DNA of 64,000 nt from assembly GCA_935421135.1 (NCBI GenBank), contig OW285187.1, forward strand, positions 15,463,929-15,527,928, written 5' to 3'. The notes below the pieces were generated by a model. It was not told the origin of the DNA. It saw only the letters and a list, made by a program, of their open reading frames with translations, and searched no databases. Shown piece by piece: positions 45,697-64,000 of the stretch. Both the position numbers and the translations under genes were made by a program. Source of the DNA: Bugulina stolonifera (taxonomy: Eukaryota > Bryozoa > Gymnolaemata > Cheilostomatida > Bugulidae). Position 1 is the stretch's first letter, and the number at the start of each line of letters is the position of its first letter.

Positions 45697-46621
45697 AATC
45701 TTTGGTTCAATTCATGACCAACACAGACGAGATCTATCTAAGCAGTTTAGATTGCTCAGCCATAGAGCTAAGCTTGACCTAAATTAGAAAAAAACAAACG
45801 TATATAAAGGCAAGATGCTGCACCATTTGTAGAGTTGTTGCCCATTGTTGGTCCAGTCTAGTCAAAGAGGGCAGATTTTAAGGATTTAGCAAAAAAACTT
45901 TTAATCTAAGTACACATCAGCAGGTGGGTACTAGCCAATATGTGATTATGATGACCCTGCCTGTCCCAGTAACCTGATAATGACAATGAGTCTCTATTTA
46001 CTCCCAGACCCCACTTTATGCACTGTGGCCAAATTCACAAGTTATTAGTGTGAGATTGCCCGTCCGATATTAAACTGGGAGTTGACACTTAGCTAAAGTG
46101 GTTAGAAAACTGAGATGAGGGTAAGTTGCATCTAAGGCTAGTGTAATGAAAAAATATACATAATAATGTGCTAAGATGGTCAACCTAAGTGAGGCTGTCT
46201 ACCTGAAAACAAGACTAAACAAATGCTACGAAATTAGTAAAGTTAACAAAATACGACGATGCAGTCTCATGAGGGACTAATACGTAAAACTTTATTTGAT
46301 CCCTTTTCATGTCTAACCATGGATTTATAGAGCTAAGCTAAGTTAAATCGAGACATGTGCTGGCAACTGTCACACAATGTGCACGTAATGCTGGCATCAA
46401 CATCACAGGCCAAAGGTCACCACAATGGTTTCCTGTCTAGCTTAGTTTGTACGAGAGTTTTTCTACAGGGTAGATTTCTGGGGACTATATCTATGAATAT
46501 ACTAGGTCCACAAAGACAACCAATAGCTCAAATTGATGCTTAATACCTCTAAATTGTGAATATACATATGTGAAGTAGTTTTCTTAATACTTAAACGATT
46601 AAAATTTTTGATTTTAACATA

Positions 46622-46928
46622 GGGTGCTTTCGGCAGTGCGATGCATCATGATGCGTGATAATTATCACATCATATCACGAATCAAGCCACAACCAACAAA
46701 TTTATAATTTCACTGCCGAACAGTGATCATGATGCATCACATTTTATCATTTTAATAAATAATAATAATATCCGTGGTGATTCGTAGTTCTCTCAAATCA
46801 AGAAAACAGTGATGCATGAATATTTTTCTATTATTTTTAATTAATTTATTAAAAATAATCTGAAGCTGCCGAACATCTTCGCATCACCCTAATATTTCCG
46901 GTGATGCATCACACTGTCGAAAGCACCC
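46622..46928. mobile_element. MITE, 307 bp, with 3-bp target duplication
   Basis: Terminal inverted repeats begin GGGTGCTTTCG and continue CAGTG(C/T)GATGCATCA. Both sides are flanked by ATA (46619-46621 and 46929-46931). A 3-bp A/T duplication with GGG-starting TIRs suggests a PIF/Harbinger-derived MITE. Inner inverted copies (CTGCCGAACA) give it a multi-hairpin layout. Confidence 0.75.
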
Positions 46929-48344
46929 ATAAAAATTATTATTTATATATTTATATTACATCAGTATCTTACATGATATCATAGGCTATATATTTATAGT
47001 ATAATAATTATTATTATTATATTTATCTATGTTCATTTTCCTATATCGGATAGGCCATAGTATCGCCATATTTAAAGGCTTATTTTTATTTTAAATATCA
47101 TATTTTATATTATATTATTTGATATTATTATCTATGCTATTGAACAATTATATTATTAATTATATTATAATAATTTCATGATTAATAATTATTTACTGTA
47201 TTAATAATTAAAATATTATTCAATTGTATTTAGTTGAATCAAGGAGTTGGTTGGATTGATAAACCCCCAAACAGTTAACTCGGATCAACTCAAGGAATAA
47301 GATAAAAGGTTATGAAGTTATTAATTATTATATTATTATTATAAATAATATAATTATTTATATATAGCCATAGTCATAGTGTAGGCGGGAGTAGTAGTAT
47401 TCAGTGTTAATTTAAGTAATTATATAAGTTATAGTTATAGTTCTAATGGTATGATGATCACGATGTGCTTTTTTAACCTATCTGTTGAAGCTTGGGCAAA
47501 GTTCTTTATAGTCTAAAGAACTTGATTTGCGATTTGGTCGTTGATTTGGAGAATCAAAAGCCCTTAGCAAGAATATCCAATATAGCTTCATTAATGCTTA
47601 AGTGTAATCCGAAAGAATGAATGCAGAGATCTATGGAGTATGTGGTGTAGCTAGCAGGCGAAATTACTGAAATCTATTTTGCGGAACGAAATATTCCTAA
47701 TGTCTGTACGACTCGGTCAAAAATATTGAAGCAGGTGTACTTGGAGTTGCTGCCCTTACCATATCTAGTGTGAGTTCCAATAATGAACCCGCGTCTCTGC
47801 CTCGTTTGTCACTCTTGGATTAAAATAATACAATAATTATATGTATAGCTACAAAACCCGACCTGCTTTATTTTTTGATGTAGCACCCGAGCTAGATACA
47901 ACTTTTGTAGATTTTGAGGAAGTTTGATCACAAATAACGACAGTAGCTAGGGTAAGTAAGTATATTTTTAATTGTTTGTAGAACATTATCAACCCTCTCT
48001 TATTCCGTATATTTATAATATATATACTAGTATAGTAACAAAGTGAGCAAGTTAAAAGTGCCTGTTTTATGCTGAACATCAGGACACCATTCATACATAA
48101 ATAATTATAATAACAAAAAAGCAAAAAAAACATCACCTAAGCACAGTATTATCGTGTTCCACACTTTTTACCTCATTCGAGGGTCTCAGTGGAAAAAAAA
48201 ACAAAAAAAAAACTGAAACTGGTAGCTCATCCTACTGATCCTAGATCTGCTAGATTTCTACTGCCTACTCATTTTTTGAAAATTCCAGTTCTTCCAGTCT
48301 TCTAAAATCAAACCAGGCAGCTAAGTTCCACTGAACTGACTACA

Positions 48345-48543
48345 AATTGTTCCCACTAACGCCGTGCTTTGTACCTAAAACATGGGAACCTTAATATTAT
48401 AATATTTATTTAGATAAGGCATAGGGAATTGTTGTATACATTTTAAAAAGCAAATGTATAAAACAGTTTTCTTTTCTATGGCTGATCTAAATATTAAGGT
48501 TCCCACGTTTTACATATAAAGCACAGCATTAGTGGGAACAATT
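48345..48543. mobile_element. MITE-like foldback, 199 bp
   Basis: Inverted repeats of about 50 bp share AATTGTTCCCACTAA, GTGCTTT and GGGAACCTTAATATT with their complements; the right half is 48488-48543. No target duplication is clear. A T(26) tract follows at 48553-48578. Confidence 0.7.
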
Positions 48544-48552
48544 GAAAAATGA

Positions 48553-48578
<26 letters not shown>
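48553..48578. repeat. T(26) homopolymer
   Basis: Uninterrupted run of 26 T, ten bases beyond the MITE-like element. It could be an A-tail of a retroposed sequence on the minus strand, but no retroposed gene is recognisable next to it. Confidence 0.9.
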
Positions 48579-48585
<7 letters not shown>

Positions 48586-49169
48586 ATTACATAACCATAA
48601 TGCTTTGCGCTTTGCCTTGTTTTTTCCCGTGGACATCTCCGGCAGACAGTGCTATATATCAAGGCCGATTCTGATAGGATGCAAAATGTTTTCTGAGCAC
48701 ATAATGTAGGATGATACACTGCTTTTAGACCTGTTGACCATCAATCATTGACAAAAACCTTAACAAATGCCAAAGCCATACCTTTAGAAAGGGATTGTCA
48801 ATTTTCATGTGAAAATCGATTGTGTCACACTCCAAGACGTTTCCCAACCAACAACTAATTATATGGCTGGTGTAACTAAAGCGTATGTTGGGTCCCAGAC
48901 CTCCTGCTCATGGAAAAAAAGAACCAGGAAGGCAATATCAGGTTCGAAAAATCTCCATATGGCTTTTGGTGGCTAGTGGAGTACGATATATTTTTCAATT
49001 TTAACAATGATATGACACTGCAAGATAAACTGAAATTTTATCACCTCATAGGTAATGAATCTCGCCGGTCTAGTAAACAGGTAGGGCTCCAAAAAGGCTA
49101 ACTGGCTTTATACATGCCATTATGTCTACCATGCCCTCCGGATTGTTTTCTGCAGCGTGAGATCCAAGT

Positions 49170-49310
49170 ATGAGGATGGATGTTGATTTGAACACTATGG
49201 ACTGTAACCGAGACTTTTATTCTGTGCTCAATGCATACTCTAATAAGCTCACAAGGTTGCAGAGTGTTCTACTCAAGACAATCAGAGATATGAGAGCTGC
49301 ACAATCATGA
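49170..49310 (+). CDS. possible short gene or 3' exon, 46 codons
   Basis: An open frame from ATG 49170 to TGA 49310 lies just after a good acceptor (TTGTTTTCTGCAG, ending at 49155). The product contains DFYSVLNAYSNKLTRLQSVL and TIRDMRAAQS, an amphipathic helix with natural-looking composition. No preceding exon could be joined in phase: a TGA precedes the ATG in frame, so it would have to begin here. Family unknown. Confidence 0.22.
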   Translation: MRMDVDLNTMDCNRDFYSVLNAYSNKLTRLQSVLLKTIRDMRAAQS

Positions 49311-50010
49311 CATTGTAGCCACTAAGGAAAGCAAATAATTGAATACCGGTCCATACATTTGAATTATTTTGCAAACTCTAAATCATGGATTCCCTCTCTT
49401 CCACATGAGGTGCATCCCTTTGACCCCCAAAGCGGTCTAGTGTGACAATTTCCACCATTTTCTTCTTCATAGAATGCTTCGTTCACCAAAATAGAAGAGA
49501 ATCCATACTAATAGAATCTTACTGTTAACATGTACTGTACACTGTACTAGACAAGATATGACGACTGTAATTGACTTTGTCTTGCCACTACCGTGTAGAA
49601 GGATGATTATTTTACTACTGTGGCTTGACTATTATATTCAATGTAGTAACTGCGCCTGTTTATTTTGCTTCATAATAAATAATTCTAAGGGTTCCAAAAT
49701 GGGCTACCTTTCTGCAGATCTATAATTTTTGTTGTGGATACTATATGCATTACAAATAAATTTAAAAAGTGCCTTGAAATAATATTGCGATAATATACAT
49801 GTACATGTATATGTATGCTGTGGAAAACTTGTAGTGGTAACTATTCCATCTTGCAAACCAAACTTTCTCCAAGATTTTACAACTGTAGCTCTGTTGGATT
49901 GCCAATAGTACTGTAGTCACATAGTCGGTGAGGTTGTATTAAAGTTAACGAATCTTAAATCTATAGATAGAAGTAGAATTCAGAAGATTGAACAACTCCA
50001 CTGAACAGAG

Positions 50011-55903
<5,893 letters not shown>

Positions 55904-56206
55904 ATATTATGTTATTACTGAATGTTGATTTTATTAGAATTTTCATGTTTCAGCAACATTTTACTACATCAATGGAGTATATTATACCATGCATAAAAGT
56001 TCATGTCATACATTTTATTGAGGAGTATACTATACATGTGTAAGTAACCCTTTTACCTCTTGGTTTAAGAAGGATAACTTAGAGTAGTACCTACTTACTG
56101 GTGGATATTTTACATACATACTATGACTGGCTGCAAGCTATAATCTTGCATAAAACAACTGAAAACAGCATAAAGTATAAAACGGCAATGTAAGAAAATT
56201 GGCATA

Positions 56207-56223
56207 TTTATTCATACAATAAA
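56207..56223. promoter_or_regulatory. back-to-back polyadenylation signals of convergent GPI and GPAA1
   Basis: AATAAA on the plus strand at 56218-56223 lies 315 nt past the isomerase stop. AATAAA on the minus strand at 56212-56207 lies 350 nt past the GPAA1 stop. If both are used, the two 3' UTRs overlap by tens of bases. A second plus-strand AATAAA occurs near 56358. Confidence 0.4.
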
Positions 56224-56562
56224 CTACATGTACTATAACCACATTGGAGTTGTATGTTGAACAGAGGAAATAGAATGCATAGTTCATATACAAGTAGAAT
56301 CCTGCGTGTGTTTTACAAATTATAAATGGGACTATTGGCTTTCTAACCCAGTTGAAATAATAAATTTGCCATAAACATGAGATGTGAGCAAAGCAATGTA
56401 TAAGAAGGGTGAACTTCGAAACAGCAGGGTAGCAACTTGTTGAATAGAATGTAGGCTGTAGGTGGTCCAGCATAGGAATGCTCTACTTGGAGTAACTCCC
56501 TCACAAAGACAAACAAAACATACTATCTTTGCCCTTTTGGCTGACTAGCTGCCACCATCATT

Positions 56563-59500
56563 TTAGATGTTCATGGACATGATGGACCACATCATAAGCC
56601 ATATAGGATAGAGTATAACGCAGGTGATATATATAATATAGTTGTTGAACACAAGGTGGTCTATCAAAGCGTATACTATAGAGTCCTGGATATTGGAGAG
56701 GATGGCAGTGGCCTGGAGAGATTCAATGGACATGCTACCAGTAACTAGATTGTATAATACTTGCATCAGCACCATAATACCCAATGGAGATACTACCAGC
56801 ATCAGCAGCATTTGAATCCCTGTCAGTATTCTATAAACAGATGAATTACTGAGGTAGAATAATAATTCTGCACTAAATGTACATTTGATTAATTATTGAA
56901 GTTGTCTCCTCAATAAATTGGGAGAGGACAACTTCAAAATGTAGTATAATGTTTTGGTATAGACACAGTAAGTATAGGCTTACAATGATACAACACACAT
57001 GAGATACAGCTCTTTCGCCTAGCACTATTGTTATTGACTAGATACAATGTAATTTATAAATGTAGGTTACTGACATTCAACATGCTTAAAGTAAATCCAA
57101 ATTATTAGAAGACTACTGTACTTACATGTACTTTCTTGGACGGATGAGACAATACACAGGTACAGTAAAGAATGCCACCACAGCAGCCAGTGAGATGTTT
57201 AGTAGAGCTAGAGAGAAGAGAACTAAACCATGGTATATGAGTACCATTGACTTGAACAGCTGCCAGTTTAGTCCATCAAACTCTTCCTTTCTGTGAACAA
57301 GCACATTGGCATATGAATACATTCGCCTATAGCTGCAGGTACCAATAAAGACATTTTGTACAATAAGAGGTCATTAAACAATACAGGTTAACTCCTGCAT
57401 TTTACTGGTTAGTTATACGAACTATAAAATTATATGGAACACGACCAGAAGTTCTCAAACCTAAGCTAAACTATGATAAATCCATGTAATAAATAACGAT
57501 AGAAATGGAAAACTGATGTCGCAAAATCCAGAATACAATTATACAATCATAGTGTCTTCACGACCTAAATTTCAGGCACAGGCCAATTTGTTAAAATATT
57601 TTCCGGCACACATCCGTCAAAATCCTCATTTTGTTGAAAAGAAGTCAGTTGTGCCAATGAGCTAGGGATGGTTTGGCCTGACCAAGCAAAATCCCAGGCC
57701 AATAGCCCTTTTGGCCTAGGCTGGCCATCTTGTGATTTTTATTTGCGACCCGGGTCCGTCCAAGAGATCATGAAGACACTAACAAGCTCACTAGCAATGT
57801 GTTACCTAATAACTGTGCGAACAAGCATCAAGGAGGAGATGACTCCAGCTAGACCACCCAAAGTGACAGTGTCCATGGCCGCTAGTTGCTTAACGTCACC
57901 GCTGCCAAAGAGAGACGGTGCATTGAGTAGCAATAGACCGGACAAGTGACACCCCACAGCTAGGGGAATGAGATGGAAAATGCCTTGCAACACAGTCTAC
58001 AATGTTAACAATATATATTCAGGGTCTGCCTGTAAGATAACAGATATATTAGACAGGCACTGCATGCATGCATGCATGCATGTGATATAGCCATCTACGA
58101 GGACGTTCATACTCCGTAATGGCAAAACATTAGAGAATATATAAAACAATCTTTTATGCAAATCTCAAATAACTAATGCCCTGTAAGTGCGAGAGAATGG
58201 CCTCATAGTAGGCTTGAAGAAGAAAACTGACACTTTACTTCCCATACAGTAAGTGAAATGATTATCTACAGCACTTACCTCTGGCAGCCTTACAGTGTGT
58301 AGTGTATCCTCTGTAAATCTCCCATCAGCAGTAAAAGCTTTGTCCTTGTTGGCTATCAAAACACTATTTCGGTTGGCTACCTCATTTCCAAACTGCTGCC
58401 ATAACATCAAAGCCTACAACAATACAACATACCAATAGCATACCAATAGATACCATACTACCGATGAAAGGAGCATTATTATATATTATTTAGAAACCAA
58501 TGGAGTGATGTATGCTGTGCTTATGTAACGTCCATGTGATATCTCCTCCTGCTTAAGACTTACTATTTATTTATCGGAAACTACTAGTTAGGCAGAATAC
58601 CTGTATGAGGGCAGCAGCTGCCATGAGTCCAAATGGAGGAATATACAGTCCAATAGAGATGTATCTGTATGTACAAGGTAGAAGGTAGAAGAAGAAAGAC
58701 TGGTGGAACTTCTCTAATAGATTGTTGATACTTCTGAAGACGCCTTCAATGAGTTCACCTGCAGATGAGAGACGACTCTTTGTACCAGGTATAGACTTGA
58801 TGGTGAGCGAGTCAACTCTAAACCTGAAAAGAATATGTAGTACATGTTACATCAGTAGACCATAGCTATTCAGTACTATACTGTACTTGTAGTTATCTAA
58901 TACCAAGAGAGAAGCGGGTAGAGAGGAGGAACCCATTACAAGGTTTTGACATCAAATTTTGAAATTAGTTCTACAAATTATTAGTAGCCGTCTTGAGCTT
59001 ACATGATCCATTGTGCATCCAGAGAACTACAGTTGCACCTGAACTACTTTCATAACCTAAGTTTCAGGCACAGTCTAATCTCATAAGGCAATTTTCAACC
59101 TATTTATGGTGCATGCATCATGAACACACCAGACCAAGTCAAACACAAAACACCATTTTCATGTGAGAAATTTAAGTACATTTCTAAGAATAATTTGCTT
59201 TGGCCAAACAAAAGTGCAAATTGCTAGCTCTTGTGGCCAAGGTCAAGTGACCATCTTGTCAGCATTAATTGTAATGGAGGCCAGTTCAAATAATGTGAAT
59301 GCAGAGTTGAGCACACTATGATTGATGACAGACAGACAACATAAACGTGATTTACAGCACATGACATCTTCGTTTCTATCGCATGATAGCGCATTAAAAC
59401 GTTTTTTATAATGAATGAGTGTGAGTGGGCATTTATTTTTAGAAATAACTACCATGTACAGAATGGTTAACTGCTTAGCAGTAAATTTCAATTTTTCTCA

Positions 59501-62136
59501 CAAGAACTAACATAATTATGTAATTTGTGAATAATCACGTGAATTAAGGTTAAAAAATAACTGGGCAAGAAGCATGTACATCTTGTAGGCTAGTTTGGAA
59601 TAGTATCTTCCACATTGCTGAGGAAAAGAACTCCAATGCTGCTTCTATCGAATCAAGGGCACACAATTCATAAACCAATTATCACATTAAAAATGGTAAA
59701 TACCTGAGAAAGAGTCCATGATTTCCACTAGCCATTCCTGTGGCTTGATGAGCCATCATGGTGAATGTAGTCGCTATGTTGTGCTTGACTAGTTCGGTTA
59801 TATCATTAACAAATAAATCTTTCTGAAACAAACATGTAGGTCTACATGAAGAAGATGGTGATGACTCTGGAGCGGGTTTAGTTCTCTAATTATACCATTA
59901 TTGAAAATCACATATTTGAACTTTGTTGCATAAAAGGCAGTAGATAATATGAATTACCCTGCTGTGAATAGTGCTATGGATCCGTGCTTCCCGAGCCAGC
60001 TTGTGCACCAGGTTCACAAGGTCAAGGTTAGGTAGCAGCCCATTTATTCCTTCCATCAGCACATCAATAGCATCAAACTTCATATCACTGAACTCTAGGT
60101 TGACGGCAGCTTGTAGTAGACCAGCTCTGGCTGGCAGCCTTCCAGCTTTGATATCTACCAAACAACATAATGCCTCATTTATAAACAGTTACACATCTGC
60201 GCTTAGTATGAACATGTATATAAAGCTGTATAAATAATGTACTTTTAGCAAGGGATTAATCTTTGAGAAGTCAGAGACTTGTTTCAAATCCATGAAAATA
60301 CCAGTCCCTGACTGGGGTAGCATGTTCTGTTCACTGTGCTAAGCGATTAGGTGTCATAGAGGCCCTGGGTTCAAACCCCAGTCAGGGACTGGTATTTTCA
60401 TGGATTTGAAACAAGTCTCTGACTGCTCAAAGATTAATTCCTTGCTAAAAATACATTATATATATAGAAAATGGCCAAACCCCCTAACAAAGCTGTATAA
60501 GCTCATATCTGTGAGACAACGCCGTACAATACAACCTATTGAACCTGGTAATCTGTACTACTAAGACTAAATTTACTTACGTGATGACGTCTGTACTCCA
60601 AAGTATCCATCCAGCCAAGCCTGTGTACCAACAAACTCATGTTGAGTGAAGAGAAATATTATATCTTTAGACCAGTATGTGCGCTCTGTAACACGAAGCA
60701 ACCAATCAATATTGCTTACAACCCTTCTAGTCACAATGATTTTAGTCCAGTAGTCTACACAGGTAAGGGAGATTCCCTTGCAGTGAGTATTATGAACTTA
60801 AAAGTGAAAGTTATCGAAGCCCTCTCTGATTTGCTAGTCTCAACTGCTTTGTCCACAATATACCACTAGGAAAGACATGTTGTAAGACAGAGAATATACA
60901 TGTACTTCTCAGTGTTACATGACCGAGAAGCCTATACAAAGACTGTAACAGACTCTAAGATTTAGTTCAAAACAAGAGCCTTCCATTTACTTATTGGTGG
61001 TCGGTGGTCGGTGTATATTAATCAGTCGTTTACTGTGACAGCCATAAGATGTTCTAAGGCAAATAAATAAACATTAGTATCATCAATAGTACACTAGCAC
61101 AATGTAGCTGATACATGTATATATAAAGTTAGTACATACTCTTCATATGCTTGGCGAGGGCTAGTACAAGAGCAACACTAGCATCTGTGGCCATTAGCCC
61201 ACTAGCTGACGGCCTCAGTGGTACTGTCATTACCATTGACTCAACACTGGCAGCACGTGGAGCTCTTAGTATGCCGTACACATTACTCCCATCAACTGTC
61301 TGGTTATTCAACAGGTTGAGTGGATATGTGAATTGGTAGGACTGTTCGTGTACTTCCAATCCTATTTCAGTGAGGCTCGTGTGTATCCATTCCAATGGTA
61401 CATCACTGAAATGGTAATTTGGCATTATTTTGTATAATTAACCTATGCTACGTTTAATGACTATGTAGAATGTTTATTTTCAACCAAATTTTTATCCTAC
61501 GTACTGTAGTCATATTAGACGTTTAGAGTTTGATATTGAGCCAAGTTGACCAAACAAAAGCATCAATTTAGTTATTGGTTATGTCATGAGCAAGCCAATA
61601 ATCACTGAACTACACAAAAATGGATGGCACAAGCAGAAACAAAAAACACAAATCTGAAATACATATTGGTGGTGGTACTATGCTGTGTAAAAACTTACCT
61701 CTCTGATTTATTGCAAGCTTTGAGTTTCTCTTGGTATTGCGTCATGAGTGTTTGCAGTCCAGCCCCTGTAAACTCGGTATTCACTAGCCCTGTTAATGAG
61801 GGAGAAGAGGAATTACTACCATAACTTTTACAAACCACCATTTATATTCTATGCCACATATGCAGTGACTTTCAGAGCACATACATGTATTACTATGAAA
61901 AACAGAATTCCAATGTCAGTCTACCAACTACACAACTTGCATATACCACATGGACTAACGTTACCTGGGAGCAGAGCATTTTCTGAGAAGTATACACCAC
62001 TATTGTATGCTGGATGGGCAAGGGCTAGAAACCAGCAGACTCCACCAACAAATAATGCAAAGGATATAAGGTTCCCTCTTTTGCTAATGATGTCTGCAAT
62101 CTTAGACCGCGTCTCAGGATTGCTCAGTATTCCCAT
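56563..62136 (-). CDS. GPAA1: GPI-anchor attachment protein 1 (GPI transamidase subunit)
   Basis: Polytopic ER membrane subunit of the GPI transamidase, which attaches the preassembled anchor to proteins. Eleven exons: 61965-62136, 61699-61789, 61140-61405, 60581-60685, 59958-60154, 59704-59822, 58601-58823, 58279-58413, 57806-57996, 57126-57332 and 56563-56830. They join in phase to 657 aa, compared with about 620 in human. The start MGILSNPETRSK is followed by an N-terminal TM (LISFALFVGGVCWFLALA). The luminal domain contains GSNVYGILRAPRAASVESMV, YWSKDIIFLFTQHEFVGTQA and GINGLLPNLDLVNL. NNLLEKFHQSFFFYLLP then leads into a multi-TM C-terminal half ending in the last helix before WSIMSMNI. 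All parts of the family are present. Intron 4 carries a large foldback with a tRNA-type B box. Confidence 0.97.
60243..60450. repeat. 208-bp foldback with tRNA-like centre in GPAA1 intron 4
   Basis: Arms 60243-60317 and 60376-60450 (75 nt each) are nearly perfect complements, with a 58-nt loop. The loop and inner arms hold a perfect B box (GGGTTCAAACC), a T-arm-like CTGGGTTCAAACCCCAG, and a 7-bp acceptor-like pair TCCCTGA/TCAGGGA. The D and anticodon arms are not convincing, so it is tRNA-derived rather than a tRNA gene. Confidence 0.7.
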
Positions 62137-64000
62137 TCTCTAAAATATAAACTTCCATAATAGGATAAGAAACATTATGAAAAACAACCAAACATGTAGA
62201 TAGCCTAATAATTATGGTATATTCTCTTGCGTCAAAGAAGTAGGCCTAATTTACATCAAATTAACATCACTTTGAGATGAAATTAGCCAATCATTACACA
62301 CAAAATTACCAGTAGTATTATAGTCTACAAAAATTCAATGAATTAATTTCAGTTATGCTGTTAAGATGCGAATGATTACTTTCAGCATCGGATATATTTG
62401 GTTTTCAATTTTTTTCAAATTTTGCATAATGCAATGAGCTGTCAGTAGTGGTTTAACAATGAAAGGGCTCCTAGTCCAGATAGATTGCCCAGTGAAGATT
62501 AATATACTACATACACTGAGCAGAAGCTAGCAAGCATAAATCCATTGTACATTAGACAGGCATCTTGCATCAACATAATACTTAAATAATGTTTTGACCT
62601 GATATATGGCCTCCGACTAGATACATTATACTTGTATAATTATCTACTTATCACTCTGCATGGATTACTTAATATATACACTTCTAGATATATATAACCT
62701 CTGCTATTATTATAAGAAGTCCAGCTTTGAGGTTCGATACAACCCATAAAAACACTAACTTTGCCCTTATGTATATGAATAGCACATTAAACACTACATA
62801 CCTACACTGTTCATGTATAAAATTGGACACTGTCCATGTACATAATTGCATATTGCATATTGTAAAAACTGACTTGCCTGTATTAATTGTATTACATTAT
62901 TAATGTACATGTCTGATCGAACCTATCTGATATACGTGGTAGTGACACATTGACACGCATTTTTGTACTGTTCTGCCAACGTACATTTTTACATTGCTCC
63001 AACCTTGTGAATTCTTGTATTACTCTGCTATTACACATTTTTGCCCTGCCGGGGAATTTTGCGTATACTGTTATAGCTCAGGCTGATCAATGTACAAGTC
63101 CATGGAAACTCAGCCTTGGACTTGGAGTAAAACATGTATTATTTTATAAGCATTTTGCTATAGGCTACTCTTCAGTTGTTTGTTGACTTCTCACAAAGTA
63201 ACATCTCTTACTATTTATGGGGCCTTATTCTGGTTACTGCTAACAGTATAGCTACAAGCTTTTTATAGTGAACATGGGTGCCAGGTACAGTCTTCGGATT
63301 ACCCGGAGCTGCCACTAGAACCCACGGCTCTTACGCAAAAACAGTGCAGCACATGTGACGCTTTTGAATGTCACTCTATACCTTTTCGGTGAACAACCCA
63401 TGCATCTAATAGTCGTACTACACAAATAGACTAATTAGGAACACCACCTCCCATACCTTCAGCTAATGCCAGCGCCTATTCTTTGGTAGTCAACCCATAC
63501 ATTAGCCAAGTCATGAGTGTGGGTGTTATCTTTCGCCTAGCATTCATCATTTTGGGCTAGACTAGTACAATAGTCAGCATATGCGAGGTCAGCACTGTAT
63601 TCAGCATTGGCACTCCTTCTCTGGTACTTAGCCTGACTCAACCGTAGTATGCACTTGACTCTTTTTCAGTTTAGTTTTTGTAGTTGGCAGAGACAACCAC
63701 ATAGTCATAGTGGTTTTTTAAACCAAGGGCTACGAGGTACTGCTAGATTCTAGATAAATACAAATATCTTTAGCACCTATATCTTCATTTGTATGCCAGA
63801 TTTATAAAGACTTTTCATTGATTTTTATTTTAATTTTTCTTTTTGTGTTTTGTTTGTTTATGAATTTATTTGTTATTTTTATTTTATTTTTAGAGTCAAT
63901 ATGAATTTGAAAAATGAAGGTGACTACTGTTATCAACAAGAAATTACTTTATAGGCAGCAAACTCGTCTTTATGACAATAAAAAATATGCATGAACCTCT
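62137..64000. other. upstream flank of GPAA1; no gene recognised
   Basis: AT-rich to about 62900, then more balanced. A plus-strand frame at 62950-63186 has no recognisable features. The GPAA1 promoter should lie within the first few hundred bases, but no TATA box or clear element is visible. Confidence 0.5.

Larger units (their letters stand above)
45697..50010. other. spacer between uncharacterised gene and glucose-6-phosphate isomerase
   Basis: No confident gene. It contains two MITE-like elements, a T(26) tract, extremely AT-rich stretches (46930-47460) and one short frame at 49170-49310. The last few hundred bases must include the isomerase promoter and 5' UTR. Confidence 0.5.

Noticed and set aside
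48910..49101. 63-codon plus-strand frame
   Set aside because: No splice sites, no homology I recognise and no link to neighbouring frames; best explained by chance.
60300..60395. Functional tRNA gene
   Set aside because: The T arm and acceptor-like stem pair well, but the D and anticodon arms do not form, and the acceptor strands belong to a 75-nt inverted repeat.

Overview
This window is nuclear DNA of an animal: AT-rich, with many short GT-AG introns and no operons. It holds four confidently identified genes, one partial gene at the left edge, three less certain genes, and many tandem repeats, foldbacks and short transposons. A membrane-type two-domain adenylyl cyclase, a secreted procarboxypeptidase with its propeptide, and metazoan-like U5 snRNP GTPase and GPI-transamidase genes point to a metazoan. 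Small introns, high gene density and abundant TACATGTA-type palindromes would suit a marine invertebrate such as a demosponge, but the window alone does not fix the taxon.

Layout. 527-4420 (minus): M14 procarboxypeptidase, seven exons, C-terminal half beyond the left edge. 4421-7027: spacer with a perfect 38-bp palindrome, a 40-bp-arm hairpin and a CTG/ATG repeat. 7028-15069 (minus): EFTUD2, 19 exons, 973 aa. 15070-22291: very AT-rich spacer, a 2.6-kb hAT-like non-autonomous transposon with an 8-bp target duplication, then low-information sequence. 22292-35156 (plus): membrane adenylyl cyclase, about 18 exons, about 1124 aa. 36098-37176 (minus) and 39677-41100 (plus): two small putative spliced genes diverging from a GC-richer promoter near 37.2 kb. 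42022-45696 (minus): uncharacterised protein with an alpha-helical N-terminus and Ser/Pro-rich tail. 45697-50010: spacer with two MITE-like elements. 50011-55903 (plus): glucose-6-phosphate isomerase, 13 exons, 558 aa. 56563-62136 (minus): GPAA1, 11 exons, 657 aa, convergent with the isomerase. 62137-64000: no gene seen.

The main genes have unrelated housekeeping or signalling roles: digestion, pre-mRNA splicing, cAMP synthesis, glycolysis and GPI-anchor attachment. Exons were joined by hand from splice sites and reading phase; for each confident gene the exon lengths and codon phases agree throughout.

The most unusual feature is that several introns contain tandem repeats built from their own splice sites. 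Adenylyl cyclase intron 1 (15 units), isomerase intron 4 (13 units) and isomerase intron 12 (8 copies) each start exactly at the 5' splice site and repeat the donor in nearly every unit. Adenylyl cyclase also has a 71-bp duplication of an exon end plus donor and a triplicated 3' splice site. A whole isomerase intron is present a second time inside another intron of the same gene.
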